Shown: positions 9,514-21,532 of the stretch, piece after piece | Position numbering within the stretch: position 1 is the stretch's first letter | How the letters are laid out: each line of letters begins with the position of its first letter | Assembly: GCA_930367215.1 (NCBI GenBank) | Contig: OV884058.1 | Span: 101,951,802 to 102,015,801 of the forward strand | DNA: 64,000 nt | Direction: 5' to 3' | Source: Pollenia angustigena | Taxonomy: Eukaryota > Arthropoda > Insecta > Diptera > Polleniidae | Notes under the pieces: model-generated | What the model was told of the DNA's origin: nothing | Database searches by the model: none | What the model saw: the letters and a program-made list of their open reading frames with translations, nothing else | Program-made: the position numbers and the translations under genes

Positions 9514-10036
9514 TACTTCTGGAAATAACCTAAATTTAGAACTTCTTACTTATATTCAAGTTTTTAGAAACACTAAAACGACTTTTGTGTAATTTTTCTG
9601 AAATTTTCTGAAATCGATTCCGCATGGTTTTATGCACTTTCTACTTTAAGTACTACTTATTTTTAGTACTCTTAAAATCAAGATACATAATTTAAAAAAA
9701 GTGATTGAAAATCTCCATCGATTAAAACTTCATTCGTATGTTTTCGAACATGGCCGTTTTTAATATAAAAATCACAAATGGCAATATTTTTTTTAGTAAA
9801 AATATTAAAAAAATTATTTGCTTGCAGTTTTGAAAGGAATTTTTGCTTTCGATAAAAAGTATAAAAAACTTCCGTTCATAACAAATAATGAAAAAATCAA
9901 TTGTATCAAGAAAAACATATGCGTACGTATTATTATTTTAGAAAAAAGTAACCAAAATGAAAAAAATATTCACATCTCCACATTGAAAAAAAATATAACC
10001 AATTTTGGTTAGAAATAACCAAAAACGGCAGCTCTG

Positions 10037-10086
10037 TCTACCGGGGCATTGTAGTTTTTGTATTAAAAAACTATGTTTTCTGACTA
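10037..10086 (-). mobile_element. SINE head, displaced from the rest by the 5.6-kb insertion
   Basis: Read on the minus strand, this runs AAAACATAGTTTTTTAATAC, CAAAAACTACAATGCCCCGG, TAGA. The same order is uninterrupted at 54867-54925, directly followed by TAGCTGGTAG. It therefore continues the SINE at 4235-4430. The bases 10037-10044 are the second TSD copy. Confidence 0.75.
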
Positions 10087-10129
10087 TAATGACGTTTGCT
10101 TGTTAATCGACTTGGCTCTCTCTACTTAA

Positions 10130-10495
10130 AATATACAGTGTTTGTATACACTTTGGTTAATGTAAATTTTCCATTGCTTAGTTGTTGGCTTTAAGTTAGT
10201 CTATACAAGCACAGAGTATACAGAGGCGTCACGAGACAGAAAATATTGTGTTTTTTTCTGTCTTTTTCTTCGAAAGCTGCCCTTTTTGCGTTTTTTGTTT
10301 TGATTATGCAATTTGTGTAGATAGTAGCAGTCTGTTTTTACGCATTGTCACTTCACTAACAAAAAACGTTTTATTTCTCTTTCTTCGAAAGCTGCCTCGC
10401 AAATGATTTAGGCATTTTTCACACGTCACTTTTTTCATCTCTGTATACTTTGTGTATACAAGCTAACTTAAAGTTGGCTTTTTTTGTAGTTAGCT
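10130..10495. repeat. Inverted repeat with TATACAAGC/GTATACAGAG motifs
   Basis: GGCTTTAAGTTAGTCTATAC with GAGTATACAGAGG at 10190-10226 is inverted at 10438-10482 (CTCTGTATACTTTGTGTATA, then GCTAACTTAAAGTTGGC). CTTCGAAAGCTGCC appears twice in the interior, at 10268 and 10382. Probably a degraded foldback MITE; no TSD was determined. Confidence 0.5.
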
Positions 10496-10514
10496 ACTCA
10501 TTTGACGGCAGGGG

Positions 10515-10770
10515 TCATTCAAACTTTTTCACTAATACATAAACACTTACAGCTATTTTGTTTTTGCATTGTTTTGCCAACTAATATGTATATGCTTACT
10601 GTCTTGCCAGTACTGGCAAATGTAAGCGCTGTGTAAAACTATCAGGTAACACAGCGTTTACATTTGCCAGTACTGGCAAGACAGTAAGCATATTCATATT
10701 AGTTGGCAAAACAATGCAAAAACAAAATAGCTGTAAAAGTGTTTATGTATTAGTGAAAAAGTTTGAATGA
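10515..10770. mobile_element. 256-bp foldback element
   Basis: The two arms are near-perfect inverse copies: TCATTCAAACTTTTTCACTA ... TTTTGCCAACTAATATG ... CTTGCCAGTACTGGCAAATG and back to AAAAAGTTTGAATGA. Each arm is about 118 bp and includes an internal 14-base palindrome TTGCCAGTACTGGC. A third, direct partial copy of the arm follows at 10776-10820, just outside the element. Confidence 0.75.
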
Positions 10771-10829
10771 ATTGCTACTGTCTTGCCAGTACTGGCAAAT
10801 GTAAACGCTATGTAATACTTGCATGTGTA

Positions 10830-11785
10830 ACTGAAGTGTAAATAAACATATTCGCTGGTAATCTTAAATTTTACCTAAAATCTGGCATCATTTCGTCAAA
10901 AAACTCATCTCTGTTTTTTTAAAAAAATATTTCCAAAAATGAGCGTTTTCTTGTTAAATGTTTCACAGTGAAATAGTGTGTTTTTATGTAAAGTTATTTT
11001 GTGAAAGTGGAGGAAAGTGAATAAGAAAAAACCCAGCAAAATTTTCAGGCTTTAAGAAAATTTGTAAGGTAAGTAAGATTTACGTATATATGTATGTATG
11101 TACATACCGGTATATGTGGGCCCACATCACAATAGTGGTGAGATTTGTATTGAAATTTGTTACATATGGATGTACGTAGGTTCATGTTGGCACAAAGACC
11201 TAGCAAGCCTATTGAAAATAGGGCGAATCGATCACAGCCCTCAAACAAGTTTTTTTTTCGGAATAGGGTCTTGTTCCCATAAACCATCTTATTACGTTAG
11301 TACTTAGATTAAATTTGGTCCATACTTATTTTATTGCTTTCAAAATCATCTTACCAAATTAAATTGGAAACGGTCCATATCTGACCATAGCTCTCTTACC
11401 AATAGTTCTCCCGAAAATAGCTTTTACTGCCATAACTTCCTTATAAATGTAGTATTTATAGCTACTAAGTATGTCATGACAAAATGTTGTGCTGGTAGGT
11501 CAAAAATAACCCATATGTCCCATATAAATCCCCTTCCAAAAATTACTTAAAGGCAAACAAATTTCATATAGAAGAAGCTATGTAACTACATAAATAAAAT
11601 TCGGCACAAAGAACTTTATATAAATATTTTTAAACTCAATTACATAATTTTGTTCTGGCGGGTCCATTATTGCTAATGGGTCCCAAATATGGTAAACTTG
11701 TGAACATACTGTGGTGTAGGGTTACATATGGTCGGGCTTGAACGATTATACTTTATTACTTTTTTATTTAAATTTAGTATACAAT
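10830..11785. other. No gene; one short TATG-type microsatellite
   Basis: AT-rich DNA with a degenerate (TATG)n/(TACA)n tract at 11083-11125. Two overlapping open frames on opposite strands at 11045-11307 contain no motif and are treated as chance. Confidence 0.4.
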
Positions 11786-11994
11786 TAAGGCTTGTTGTCA
11801 CGACTTATCGATAGGTAAAGTTAGGATTTAATCGGCCGCATGAAAAGTCTTCCATTATTACAACTTTACTTTAACCTACCGGGTAGGATGAACCTTCCGT
11901 ACACTTATCGCTCACTTTAGGTTATAATAATTGAACACTTTATAAACAGTTCTTAAAATCCTACCAGCTATCGGTATGTAGTGAAAACGGGCCT
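11786..11994. mobile_element. ~209-bp MITE with AGGC ends
   Basis: AGGCTTGTTGTCACGACTTA at the left and AGGCCCGTTTTCACTACATA (inverse of the right end) align for about 40 bases with mismatches, through GATAGGT/GATAGCTGGTAGGATTT. The TSD is not clear. No coding. Confidence 0.5.
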
Positions 11995-13337
11995 AAATGT
12001 GTTAAAATGTATAACAATTTTTGCTTTAATTTGAATCTGTCGGCCGGACAAGTTTTAATCAGTTTCAAAAAATAGTTTTGCTCTTCAGCCGAAATCAAAA
12101 TTCTTAATACTATCGGCCAATTTAAATATGTTCTATAACTGTCAAAAACATATTGTTAACTATAAGTCAAAGTTATAGTTTACTTAATTCGCCAATGACT
12201 GACATGTATTTCTAACTGTCTAGTATGAATGTTAAATTTATTGAAACTAAAGTAACTAGTATAAAACATAAATATAAAACATTCAAGATTTAAGTTATTT
12301 TAAGGCTGAAAACAGATTTGTGCCGCCTTTACCAAGTTTGTATACACAATTTTGAGGGAACAGCTTAGTTTTGCTTAAAATGTTGGTCTATTATGAAATA
12401 ATTAAAAAAAAAATCACATTTCGCCGGACAAATCCGAGCTTCAGGCTACGTTATTCTAAGGCACTTCTTAAAAGGTTAGTTTTGATTCTGCAGATACATA
12501 GGTTCAAAATTTACAAATTAGACCTAAAGTATTTATTTCGTAGGAGAATATAAATTCTGGAAGGGCGAAACGAACTAAAAATACAAGAAGTAGGAATTTT
12601 ATAAAAATTTCACCGTTTAGCAATCACAGCATGAAGGAGTAACGCAATTTACCGTATTTAGTAACGTATTAAGTTTCCGCCCCGAAAGCGTCGAAGATTG
12701 TTTTTAGATGTAAGAATGTCTTCTTACAACTTTTTATAGCGAAATTAATAGAATTTTAAATCGTAAGAGACCAGGTAACATTTTTAACTTGGCTTTAATT
12801 AAAATTTTTTAAACAAAATTTTTTTAATTTTATTGCAATTTATTCAAAAAAAAAAAAAACCGCATCATCAATATATGCACTTAATTTTTAAAAATTCATA
12901 GTAATTTGTTGCCTGTTACTAGCAAATTTTTTGAGATGCAAAAAAGTTTTAAATTTATTGGCTGAAAAACATATTTTCTTTTTTGCAAATTTCTAAAGTT
13001 ACACAAATTGGTTTTGCCAGTAAATTTTTATTTCGAAATGTTTACAATTGGCGACATCTAGCAGCGAATAGCTTAAAATAAGAGGCAAAGCAACGTTTGC
13101 TTTAGCTTTTTAACGTTAGATGTCACTTATTGTTTCCGTTATAGTTCAAAGGTTTTTTTTTACGAATAATATGCAATATCAAAACGAATACATTGGGCAT
13201 TTCAATTATGATTGACGTGACATTTGTACGACAAAAACTATAAACAAATGAAAATATGAAATGTGTTAAAAGGTGGTATTTGCGAAGTAATTAAATAGCA
13301 CTATATTCAGTAAAAAAAATATAACAATCGAACCTTA
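11995..13337. other. No gene recognised
   Basis: AT-rich sequence with weak inverted repeats only, for example GCGACATCTAGC at 13052 against GTTAGATGTCAC at 13114. The 60-codon frame at 12371-12553 has no family features. Confidence 0.4.
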
Positions 13338-13572
13338 GTCTGAGTTCTTCTTTGAACATGATGTGGCGTTCAAATGAATCATGTCATGTTGACGACATGT
13401 TTTTTATTTTGTTTTATTTGATATTGAAAACAAAAACAAAATTAAACAACGAATAAGAAAGCAAAACGTAAAGACAGTACATGCATCTGTATACTCGTTT
13501 CTTTTCCCCTCGTCCCTCTCGCCTATAAAGTAGCAATCTTGTCAATAAGACATGAGCCGTATGAACACAGAC
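13338..13572. mobile_element. Harbinger-like MITE, degenerate
   Basis: The ends GTCTGAGTTCTTC and GTATGAACACAGAC are inverted repeats resembling the GTCTGGGATCAC termini of the MITE at 2317-2459. The flanks are TTA (13335-13337) and TTG (13573-13575), compatible with a decayed TTA duplication. Arms are imperfect and no coding is present. Confidence 0.5.
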
Positions 13573-14013
13573 TTGGGATTTGAAGATATTACATACATAT
13601 AGCTGCGGTCAAAAAAATAGCACCAGGGTATATAAAAAAGTTCTTCGTTAGATATTTGTAAATAGATCAATCTGATTTCACAGGACTGTATTTGTATTTT
13701 GTATTTGATATAAAATTTTTAACTTTTTTAAAACAACTTAAAAAATAGCACTATAGCTCTTATTCTATTAAAATTAAATACTTAAACTAAAAATAAATTG
13801 AAAATTTTGAATTCTGTTTTTTATGATGTCTTCTCATATTGAAATTATAATTTTGTTGCGTGCCCATTATTGGCAATAACCTTTGCACAACGTTTTGGCA
13901 TCGATTTAACTAGATTTTGGCACCTCTCCTTCGAAATTCTGTTCCAGATTTGCTGAAATGCCAATCAAAGGGGTGATCTGAGGACTGAGCTTGCCATTCC
14001 ATAACGTTTATTT

Positions 14014-14787
14014 TAGAGTTTACTAAAAACCGTAAAAATGTGAAACCGCGGTTTCGGTTTTAAAATGATTAAAACCGGTCGGTTTCGGTTTTAAAATATC
14101 AAAGTTAAATTTCATATAATTTCAATTCAGTTACACTTAGAACGAAATTTTATGTATTCCTCAATCAAAGTGTTTTTTACAAAAAAAAAAAAAAAAAAAT
14201 TAGAATAAAGTGTAAACACCGTGATCGTCGCAATTGTGAGTTTTTTCTATAGCCACAAAAACTCCATACAAAATACTAGTGGTCCGAGCCAGGCCCGGGT
14301 GGTAGTTTGTGCCACACAAATTAGGTCTCTACTTAAGAGTTAAAAATGTAACATTTGTTCTTAGTACTTATCGTTACTTCAGAAAATCCCTAACATTTTC
14401 CTTACTTTACAGGAGAAGGAAAAAACTTAATAAAAATTATAGTCTTTTAGTGGCGATTTTTTTTAAACGCAGTTTTTTATTAAATTCTCTAAACAATTTA
14501 ATAAAAAACTGCGTTTAAAAAAAATCGCAACTACAATACTACAATTTTTATTAAGTTTTTTCCTTCTCCTGTAAAGTAAAATAAATGTTAGTTAGGGCTT
14601 TTCTATATTAAAGTAATACCTTGCCATTGTTGCAGGCTATTATGTATAAGTTTTTGTACATGAAGATCGAGTATTATGTATAATTTGCAATTTCTTAAAG
14701 CAAAAGTTAAAACCGAGGTTTTTTTTCCGGATTTTAGGTTTAAAAACCGCGGTTTCGATTTCGGTTAAAACCGAACAGCAATCCCTA
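14014..14787. mobile_element. hAT-like element with AACCGCGGTTT subterminal motifs
   Basis: It starts TAGAGTTTACT and ends CAGCAATCCCTA; the flanks GTTTATTT (14006-14013) and GCTTATTT (14788-14795) match at 7 of 8. GGTTTCGGTTTTAAAA / AACCGAAATCGAAACC motifs are repeated at both ends (14044-14100, 14708-14776). Its TAG...CTA termini and repeated subterminal motifs parallel 312-1391 and 1565-2232. A foldback lies inside. It interrupts the Tc1-like transposase. Confidence 0.7.
14382..14603. mobile_element. Foldback nested in the hAT-like element
   Basis: Both arms start GAAAA(T/G)CCCTAAC and continue through TTTACAGGAGAAGGAAAAAA and CTTAATAAAAATT to a centre near 14490 in AAACTGCGTTTAAAAAAAAT. 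Arms are about 105 bp and nearly identical in the inner 90 bases. Open frame 14309-14518 falls in it and is not a gene. Confidence 0.7.
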
Positions 14788-15777
14788 GCTTATTTTATTG
14801 TCCTGAAACCACTTTTTGGCAAGTTTGCTGGTATGCTTCGGGTCAATTACTTACTGAAACACCCAACCAAGCGGCATTTCCTTAAAAACATATGATAGCA
14901 TTACTTCCTAAAGGATATTCATGTATAGTGTCTTATCCATGATTGTTCTGATTCAATATATGGGTCCTACTCCATAGTAGGAAAAGCACCCCCATACCAT
15001 AATGCTTAAAACACCATGTTTAACGGTTTTTGTTGTGAATTTTGTATTGAATTCAACGTTAGGCGGTCTTCTGACGTAAGAACGCGATCATTTGCCTCCA
15101 AATAAAACCACCTTGGATTCACCTGTCCAAGTAACATTGCTCCACTTTTCAGTTGGTCATTCCAAATTAGTTCTAGCAAACTCCAAACGTTTTGAAACAT
15201 GCTTACTTGAGAGCAGGGCCGCTTTTCGGGTACTACAACCTCCGGCGAATAGTTTTAACACTTGCGGTCACACTTAGCTCCTTTTTTAGCTCTGCAGCTG
15301 GCATAAACGGGGTATTCTTGCATTGTCTGACCAAACTCCTAACCATTACTGGTGGCAAAACTTTCTTGCGACCACATGTTTCCGACTTTTGAGTTAATTT
15401 TATTGCATTCACAACCATTTTAATGGAACACCCAATCAAGTTTTTTATTTTAGAATATGATTAATGCTCAGAAACCATTTTTTTTTATAAAAGCACGTTT
15501 TTCAGATGTACAATGCTTTCCACGTCCCATTTCTATAAAAATCAATAATGTAATATGCGATGAACTTTTTTTTACCTTTAGCATTTGATCCTTTTATTTC
15601 AACTATTAAATCACTTTATATTTTTTAAAGAATTTTTGTTATTCGGGGCTATTTTAATTTTTTTTTTTTATTTATTTAATTTAAGTCTATGGACAAATTC
15701 CTTACAGACTAACTTAATGTATTAATGTATTAACATAATAATTTATTTAAGCAAAGAAAGAAAGTTTAGAATAAACA

Positions 15778-17430
15778 TTATTGATTTAAATATAATATGA
15801 TATTGCTTTTTATGATATTAATGTTCAGAGAATAGTCGATAAAGTTATACATTTCATTGAAACAGTTGCATAATTTTCTTATTGGATCTGACATCGCAAA
15901 GTTTGTTCGGCATGTTCTGACATATAGAGGGTTGAAAAAACGAAGTGAACGTTGAGGAATATTAAAAGTTACGTTACTCAATAAAAATTCGGAATGTGTA
16001 CTACCATTTATAAGATTGACCATAAATGATATATTTAGCATCATTCGCCGGCTTTTTAACGTTGGTAAATTTATTTCAGCTAGTCTAGTTGAATATGAAG
16101 GTAATACCAGGCATCCTCTATATTTACTTCTTAAGCAGAAAATAAGAAATTGTTTTTGCACTGACTCAATACGATCACTATGAATATTATAGATCGGGTC
16201 CCAAATAATGCTGCCGTATTCCAAAATTGGTCTGACGAGCGAAGTATAAAGACTTTTTGTGGTTAAGGGATCGTTGAATTCCTTTGCCCATTTTTTAATA
16301 AAAGCCAGAACGCTACGGGATTTATTAACAGTCATCGTTATATGTTGGATAAAGTTAAGTTTTTTGTCTAACAATATTCCCAAATCCATTATTTCACTAA
16401 CATGTTGTAAAGTACAGCCACCAAGAACGTAGGAGTAAGCACACTTTTTTACTCTGGAGAATTGCATATGTTTACATCTATTTAAATTTAGTTCCATCAA
16501 GTTAAGTTTACACCAATTGTCAAAACTATCCAGGTCATTTTGTAGATGCTGTTGATCACAAGGATGTTTTACAGTCAAAAATAATTTTACGTCGTCTGCA
16601 TACATCAATACATTACAATGTTGAACTGCTTCAGGCAAATCATTAATGAAAAGAAGGAACAAAATTGGACCAATGTGGCTTCCCTGAGGTACTCCAGATT
16701 TTACATTGATTTTTTCCGAAATTGCCGTATTACATTTTACAGATTGAGTTCTACATGACAAATATGATTTGATCTAGCTCAGGAAGTTAATTTTGAAACC
16801 CATTACATCCAGTTTTTTCAACAATAGCGGATGATTAACTTTGTCGAAAGCCTTACTGAAATCAGTGTAAATAACGTCAGTGTGGTGTCCATTGGCAAAA
16901 TCTCTATTAACTAACGTTGTTAAATGGATAATGTTAGTCATAGTAGAGAATCCTTTTCGAAAGCCATGTTGACGTGGTGACAATAAGTCAGAAACTTGAT
17001 GAGTGAGGCAATCCATTAAACATTTTTCAAAAAGTTTTGGAATATCACACAGTTTGGCTATACCTCTGTAATTGCATATATCCGATTTATTTCCTGATTT
17101 AAACAATGGAATAATATATGAATCTTTCCAAACTTTCGGAAAGTAACCACAATTTAAAGAAGCGTTAAAGATGATAGATAAAGGTGTCGTTAAAGCAGTT
17201 GCGCAATTTTTTAAAACACAACTAGGTATGCCATCTGGACCACTAAAAGATGATGACTTAGCGTTTTTTAAACAGTTTAGAATGTGAGAGGTAGTGATAG
17301 TAAACGAAGATATATTTTGGTTAAAAATTATCTTGTAAGGGTAGACATTACTAGCATCATACAGTTCATCGGAATATGTAGAAGCAAAGAAGTCGGCAAA
17401 CATATTGCTGATTTTTAATTCATCACTAGA
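15778..17430 (-). pseudogene. Minus-strand LINE ORF2, reverse transcriptase half
   Basis: Reverse transcriptase copies the element RNA into DNA at the nicked target. The frame from 17430 gives SSDELKISNMFADFF, FSGPDGIPSCVLKNC, NYRGIAKLCDIPKLFEK, SPRQHGFRKGFST, and TDFSKAFDKVNH (first catalytic Asp, about 16850). After a TAG at 16771-16773 it continues SYLSCRTQ, GVPQGSHIGPILFLLFINDL and YADDVKLF (catalytic Asp pair, about 16580-16600), ending LYLNQ and stop at 15778. All RT motifs are present, so the single amber codon (possibly an old Trp) is the main lesion besides the Jockey insertion. Residues before SSDELK belong to the Jockey element. Confidence 0.88.
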
Positions 17431-17530
17431 AATAATGCAGAAATAAATAAAACAAAACAATATTAACTACCTAACGGCTAAGCCAATTACTCGAACACGT
17501 TCCCACTCACCCTCGGTATTTACACAAACG

Positions 17531-18862
17531 GTGGATAGTGACTCATTAAAAAAACTACAACAAGATTTGGTGACAAGTGTTGCCAGGCCAGCAAGTATTG
17601 CCGTGACGTCAAAAACAAATTTAGTGGGAAATGATACCATGAACTCAAACACAAATGCAATGGAAAACCCACCTGTAAAAAGTTGTCAAAAGCCTACAGT
17701 ACAAGTTGGTATGGACAGGTACATAACAGTGCTTAAACGGGGACGCAGCCCTTCCTCTGCAGCAGTTGCGTCGGCCTCAAAAGTACCATCTTTTGATAAA
17801 ATAAATACTCAAAATCGTTTTGCAATTCTGGAGGATGAATCCTCTGAAGCACCAAACGTCATTAAACCATCCAAGCCTCCCCCGATATATCTAAGGGAGC
17901 AAAATTCAAATGAGCTCATAAAGAGTTTGATATCGGTGATAGGTGAAAATTCGTTTTACGTAGCGGCTATAAAGCGTGGAAGTATAAACGAGACAAAAAT
18001 ACAAGTCAATAATGAGAATGATTTTCGCAAAATAGTAAACAACTTTGAAACGCTTAAAAAAAACTTTTATACCTACCAACTGAAAAGCAGTAAAGGTCTA
18101 CAGGTAGTGATTAAGGGTATTGACTCATGTGTGGACCCAGAAGAGGTTAAAACATTCCTAGAAGAAAAAGGCTTCATGTAGTAAATATTAAAAATAGAGA
18201 AAAAATTCCCCAACCACTTTTTCGAGTGGAGTTTGAACCCGGCGACGTAAAACTTAAAAAAAACGAAACACATCCTATTTACAATTTAAAATATATTCTC
18301 TACAGAAGAATAACTATAGAAGAGCCGCACAAAAAAAAATGGACCTGTTCAGTGCTTAAACTGCCAAGAATTTGGCCATACCAAGGCATACTGCTACTTA
18401 CCCCCTGTCTGCGTAGTATGTGGTGAACTACACGGTACAGTTTCTTGCGATAAGTCTAAAACCGACCCCAACGTAAAAAAATGTAGCAACTGTGGCGGTA
18501 ATCACACTGCCAATTATAGAGGATGCCCAGTATATAATATTGTCAAGCAGACGGTTGGACCGAAAACAAATACCCCTCAAATGCAGGTTGCAAATCAGGT
18601 AAACACAAATGCAATTCAAGCCCCCCAGCCTAGTAATAACAGAACCTCTTACGCTAACGTCCTAAAATCAAACCATCAGCCAATGCAAGGTGCCTCGCCA
18701 AGTAATGATGAAACTCCGGTTTCTAATTTAAGTCGTTTAGAAAAAACCATGGAAACATTAGTGCAAACAGTAAATAATTTTACGAACACAATGGGTAATA
18801 TGATGCAGGAAATGCTTAGAATGCAATCGATGTTATTGCAAGCTGTACTTAACAAACCATGA
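17531..18862 (+). pseudogene. Jockey ORF1 (gag-like RNA-binding protein), two frameshifts
   Basis: ORF1 proteins coat the element RNA in the cytoplasm. The frame starts near 17531 at GTG GAT AGT; an original ATG has probably been lost. Seen in order: VGMDRYITVLKRGRSPSSAA at about residue 56, then NEIIKSL-type and YQLKSSKGLQVVIKGI segments, a frameshift near 18174, then FRVEFEPGDVKLKKNETHPI, a second frameshift in the A run at 18331-18340, then zinc knuckles CLNCQEFGHTKAYC, CVVCGELHGTVSC and CSNCGGNHTANYRGC (18353-18525). The last part is Gln/Asn/Ser-rich with a short Met-rich C-terminus. The TGA (18860-18862) overlaps the ORF2 ATG as ATGA. Confidence 0.9.
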
Positions 18863-21532
18863 ACTGTTTAAACATTTGTTTTTGGAACGCAAACGGCATC
18901 CGCCAACATAAAAATGAATTAGAATACTTTCTTAAAAATAAACAAATTGATGTCATGATGATTTCTGAAACTCATTTGACCTCAAGAAATACGTTTAAAA
19001 TAAATGGTTATATACTATATGATACCAAGGACCCTCGAGATAGAGCTTTTGGAGGTTCTGCCATCTTAATAAAAACTCGAGTCAAACACTACATTATGTG
19101 TGATCACCGTGAAGACTATCTGCAAGCAACGACTATTTGTGTTGAGGAGCTAAATCGAAACATAGTAATTTCTTCTTTATACTCTCCACCTAGATTTTCC
19201 ATATCAGAAGGCCAATATTATAAATATTATAAATCATTAGGACCCTGTTTTCTGGCCGCTGGCGATTATAACGCTAAACATACCTTCTGGGGGTCACGAC
19301 TTATAACACCAAAAGGTCGTGTTTTGTTTAACACAATCTCTAAAATGGGTTTAAATGTGGTCGCGAGCGGGCAACCAACATATTGGCCTACTGATCAGCA
19401 AAAAATTCCAGATGTTATCGACTTTAGCGTGGTTAAAAACATCCCCACAGAAACGACTCATGTTGAAGCTTCCTTAGAATTATCATCCGACCACACACCT
19501 ACAATTGTTACTATGTATATCGAACCCAAATAGAATTGTATTTCCGTCAGGTTACTTAGCGACGCCAGCCACACAAATAAATTGGTTAAAATATAAAAAA
19601 TTTCTCAGTGCCCATTGCACAGAAAATATTCCGCTTAGTACACCGGAGAATGTGGATCTCTCTCTTGTTAACTTTGACAGTTATCTTAAACTAGCTGTTC
19701 AACACTCCAGCGTTACCCCCAAAAAAATTAAAAATAATAAAATATGTTCTTCAGATGTCGAGCGGCTCTTGACTGAAAAAAGGAGAGTTCGAAGAGAGTG
19801 GCAACTTTACAGATCCCCGCAACTTAAGATTTTATTAAAAGAATGCACAAAAAGGCTAAGAAAGTTGCTACAGAATCAGAAAACGGCTTCTCTAGAAAAA
19901 TATCTTAAGGAACTTGATGCAACTCCACAATCTGACTACTCATTATGGCGTGCAGCTAGAAATCTAAAAAGGCCAGTTATATCTAAGCCACCATTAAGAA
20001 ACTTGAATGGTAGTTGGGCAAGAAATGATAATGAAATTCCTTTGTTTGTAAATCATTTGAAAAACGTATTTACACCAAATATATCTCACAATATTGCGGT
20101 CGAGTTACCACCTGTTGATGCTAGAGCAGCTATTCCCCTCAGATTTGAGATAAGAGAAATCGAAAAGGCTATTTGTGACTTAAACACTAAGAAGGCACCT
20201 GGTATTGATAAAATCAGTAATAAAATGCTTTTGGAGCTACCTCGCATAGCAAAGAAAAGTATTCTTTTTATTTTTAATGCTATTTTACGCCTTGAATGCT
20301 ACCCTGAAAAATGGAAGGTTTCCTTAGTTACCATGATACCAAAGCCAGGTAAAGATCATACAAAAGTTGAGTCTTATAGACCTATTAGCTTATTATCAAA
20401 TATGTCAAAGCTGTTTGAGAAATTATTAGTTTCAAAATTAACACCAATTTTAAGTGAAAATAGATGTATTCCAAACCATCAGTTCGGATTTAGAAGAAAA
20501 CACAGCACAATCGAGCAGACTCATCGAATAGTAAATGTCATAAGAAAAGCATTTGAAGAAAAGAAATATTGCTCAGCACTCTTCATCGATGTTTCGCAAG
20601 CTTTTGACAAAGTCTGGCATGAAGGTTTATTACACAAATTGAAGCAAAATTTACCAGCAAACACACACAAGCTACTAGAAAGCTACTTAGTCGGTCGTCA
20701 ATTTATTATTAAAGAAGGAAATTTCTTAAGTTCACCTCAGCCCATTGCCGCTGGAGTCCCACAAGGCAGCATCCTGGGCCCCCTATTATACTTAATTTAT
20801 ACTTCGGACATGCCAACAAGCAACTACACACAAACTTCAACATTTGCAGACGATACAGCTTTTCTAAGCGTCCACGAAAATCGTTATGAAGCATCGCGTT
20901 ACTTACAGCATCATATATTTCAACTAGAAATATGGTTAAGACAATGGAGGATAATGGTCAATGAGCAAAAATGTGTACATATAACATTCACTTTGCGCAG
21001 GGAATCTTGCCCCCCTATTACAATCAATAATCAAATAATTCCTCAACATTCGCATGTTAAATATCTCGGTATACATCTGGATCGGCGATTAACGTGGAAA
21101 TGCCATATAGAGGCAAAATTAACTCAAATGAAACTAAAAGCCATTCAAATTCATTGGCTTATTGGAAGAAATTCTGTCCTTAGTCTCGATTGCAAGCTTC
21201 TACTTTACAACTCTATCTTAAAGCCTATCTGGTGCTACGGTATTCAACTATGCGGCACTGCCTCGGCCTCTAATATCGACAAAATTCAAAGGCGCCAAAA
21301 TAAACTTCTTCGAATAATCACAGCCGCTCCCTGGTATGTTAAAAACTCAAACATTCATAAGGATCTCAATGTGCCATTAGTGAAATCTATGATTACAAAA
21401 TATGCAATAAAATATTTAAAAAGGCTTGAACAACACCCAAATCCACTAGCTCGAAATATTTTAAATCATGGCGGCCACACTCGCTTAAGAAGAAGAGACA
21501 CTGCAGCACTTACCCAATTAGATGAGCGATAA
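18859..21532 (+). pseudogene. Jockey ORF2: endonuclease plus reverse transcriptase, one frameshift
   Basis: Starts at ATG 18859, overlapping the ORF1 stop. Part one (18859-19533, 224 aa) is an APE-type endonuclease: WNANGIRQHKNEL, ISETH near residue 38, AGDYNAKHTFWGS near 135, IDFSVV and SSDHTPT near 210. A one-base shift in the run around 19527-19533 moves to the frame 19505-21532. That part has KKAPGIDKISNKML, KPGKDHTKVESYRPIS, HQFGFRRKHST, FIDVSQAFDKVWH (about 360 in that frame), AAGVPQGSILGPLLY, FADDTAFLS (about 446) and VKYLGIHLDRRLTW, and ends TAALTQLDER. FADD in place of YADD is common in the Jockey clade. Apart from the single frameshift, all catalytic motifs look intact. Confidence 0.93.

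Larger units (their letters stand above)
4431..10036. mobile_element. 5.6-kb hAT-like element inserted in the SINE, itself heavily nested
   Basis: It starts CAGTGCTGCCACAACC and ends CGGCAGCTCTG, with an 8-bp TSD TCTACCGG at 4423-4430 and 10037-10044. Both ends carry ATAACCAAA/ACCAAA motifs (4443-4510 and 9948-10022). CAGTG/CAGAG termini with an 8-bp TSD are typical of hAT. Without nested elements (4695-8680 and 8983-9513) only about 1.1 kb is left and no transposase is visible, so this is a non-autonomous copy. Joining the two flanks rebuilds the SINE as seen at 54857-55085. Confidence 0.8.
13850..15530 (-). pseudogene. Tc1-type DDE transposase, multiple lesions
   Basis: The ATG at 15530 begins MGRGKHCTSEKRAFIKK. 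After a frameshift the frame continues with KMVVNAIKLTQKSETCGRK, then ELSVTASVKTIRRRL (15439-15233), the paired helix-turn-helix DNA-binding domain. Further on are FYLEANDRVLTSEDRL (15110-15050), a GNAAWLGVSVSN remnant of the central DDE block (about 14870), and, beyond the 14014-14787 insertion, NVMEWQAQSSD at 14005 and RCQNVVQRLLPIMGTQQ near 13870, the normal C-terminus. Stops and frameshifts are frequent, so it is dead. The identification rests on order and spacing of familiar Tc1 blocks. Confidence 0.8.
13602..15668 (-). mobile_element. Tc1-like element, interrupted by a hAT-like insertion
   Basis: The left end reads GCTGCGGTCAAAAAAATAGC after TA at 13600-13601. The right end GGGGCTATTTTAATTTTTTT (15646-15665) resembles its inverse but merges into the T-rich tail of the minus-strand LINE, which seems to have inserted in the TIR. 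Between them lies a minus-strand Tc1-type transposase pseudogene. With the 774-bp insertion 14014-14787 and one TSD removed, the element is about 1.3 kb, close to the ~1.6 kb usual for Tc1. Confidence 0.75.
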
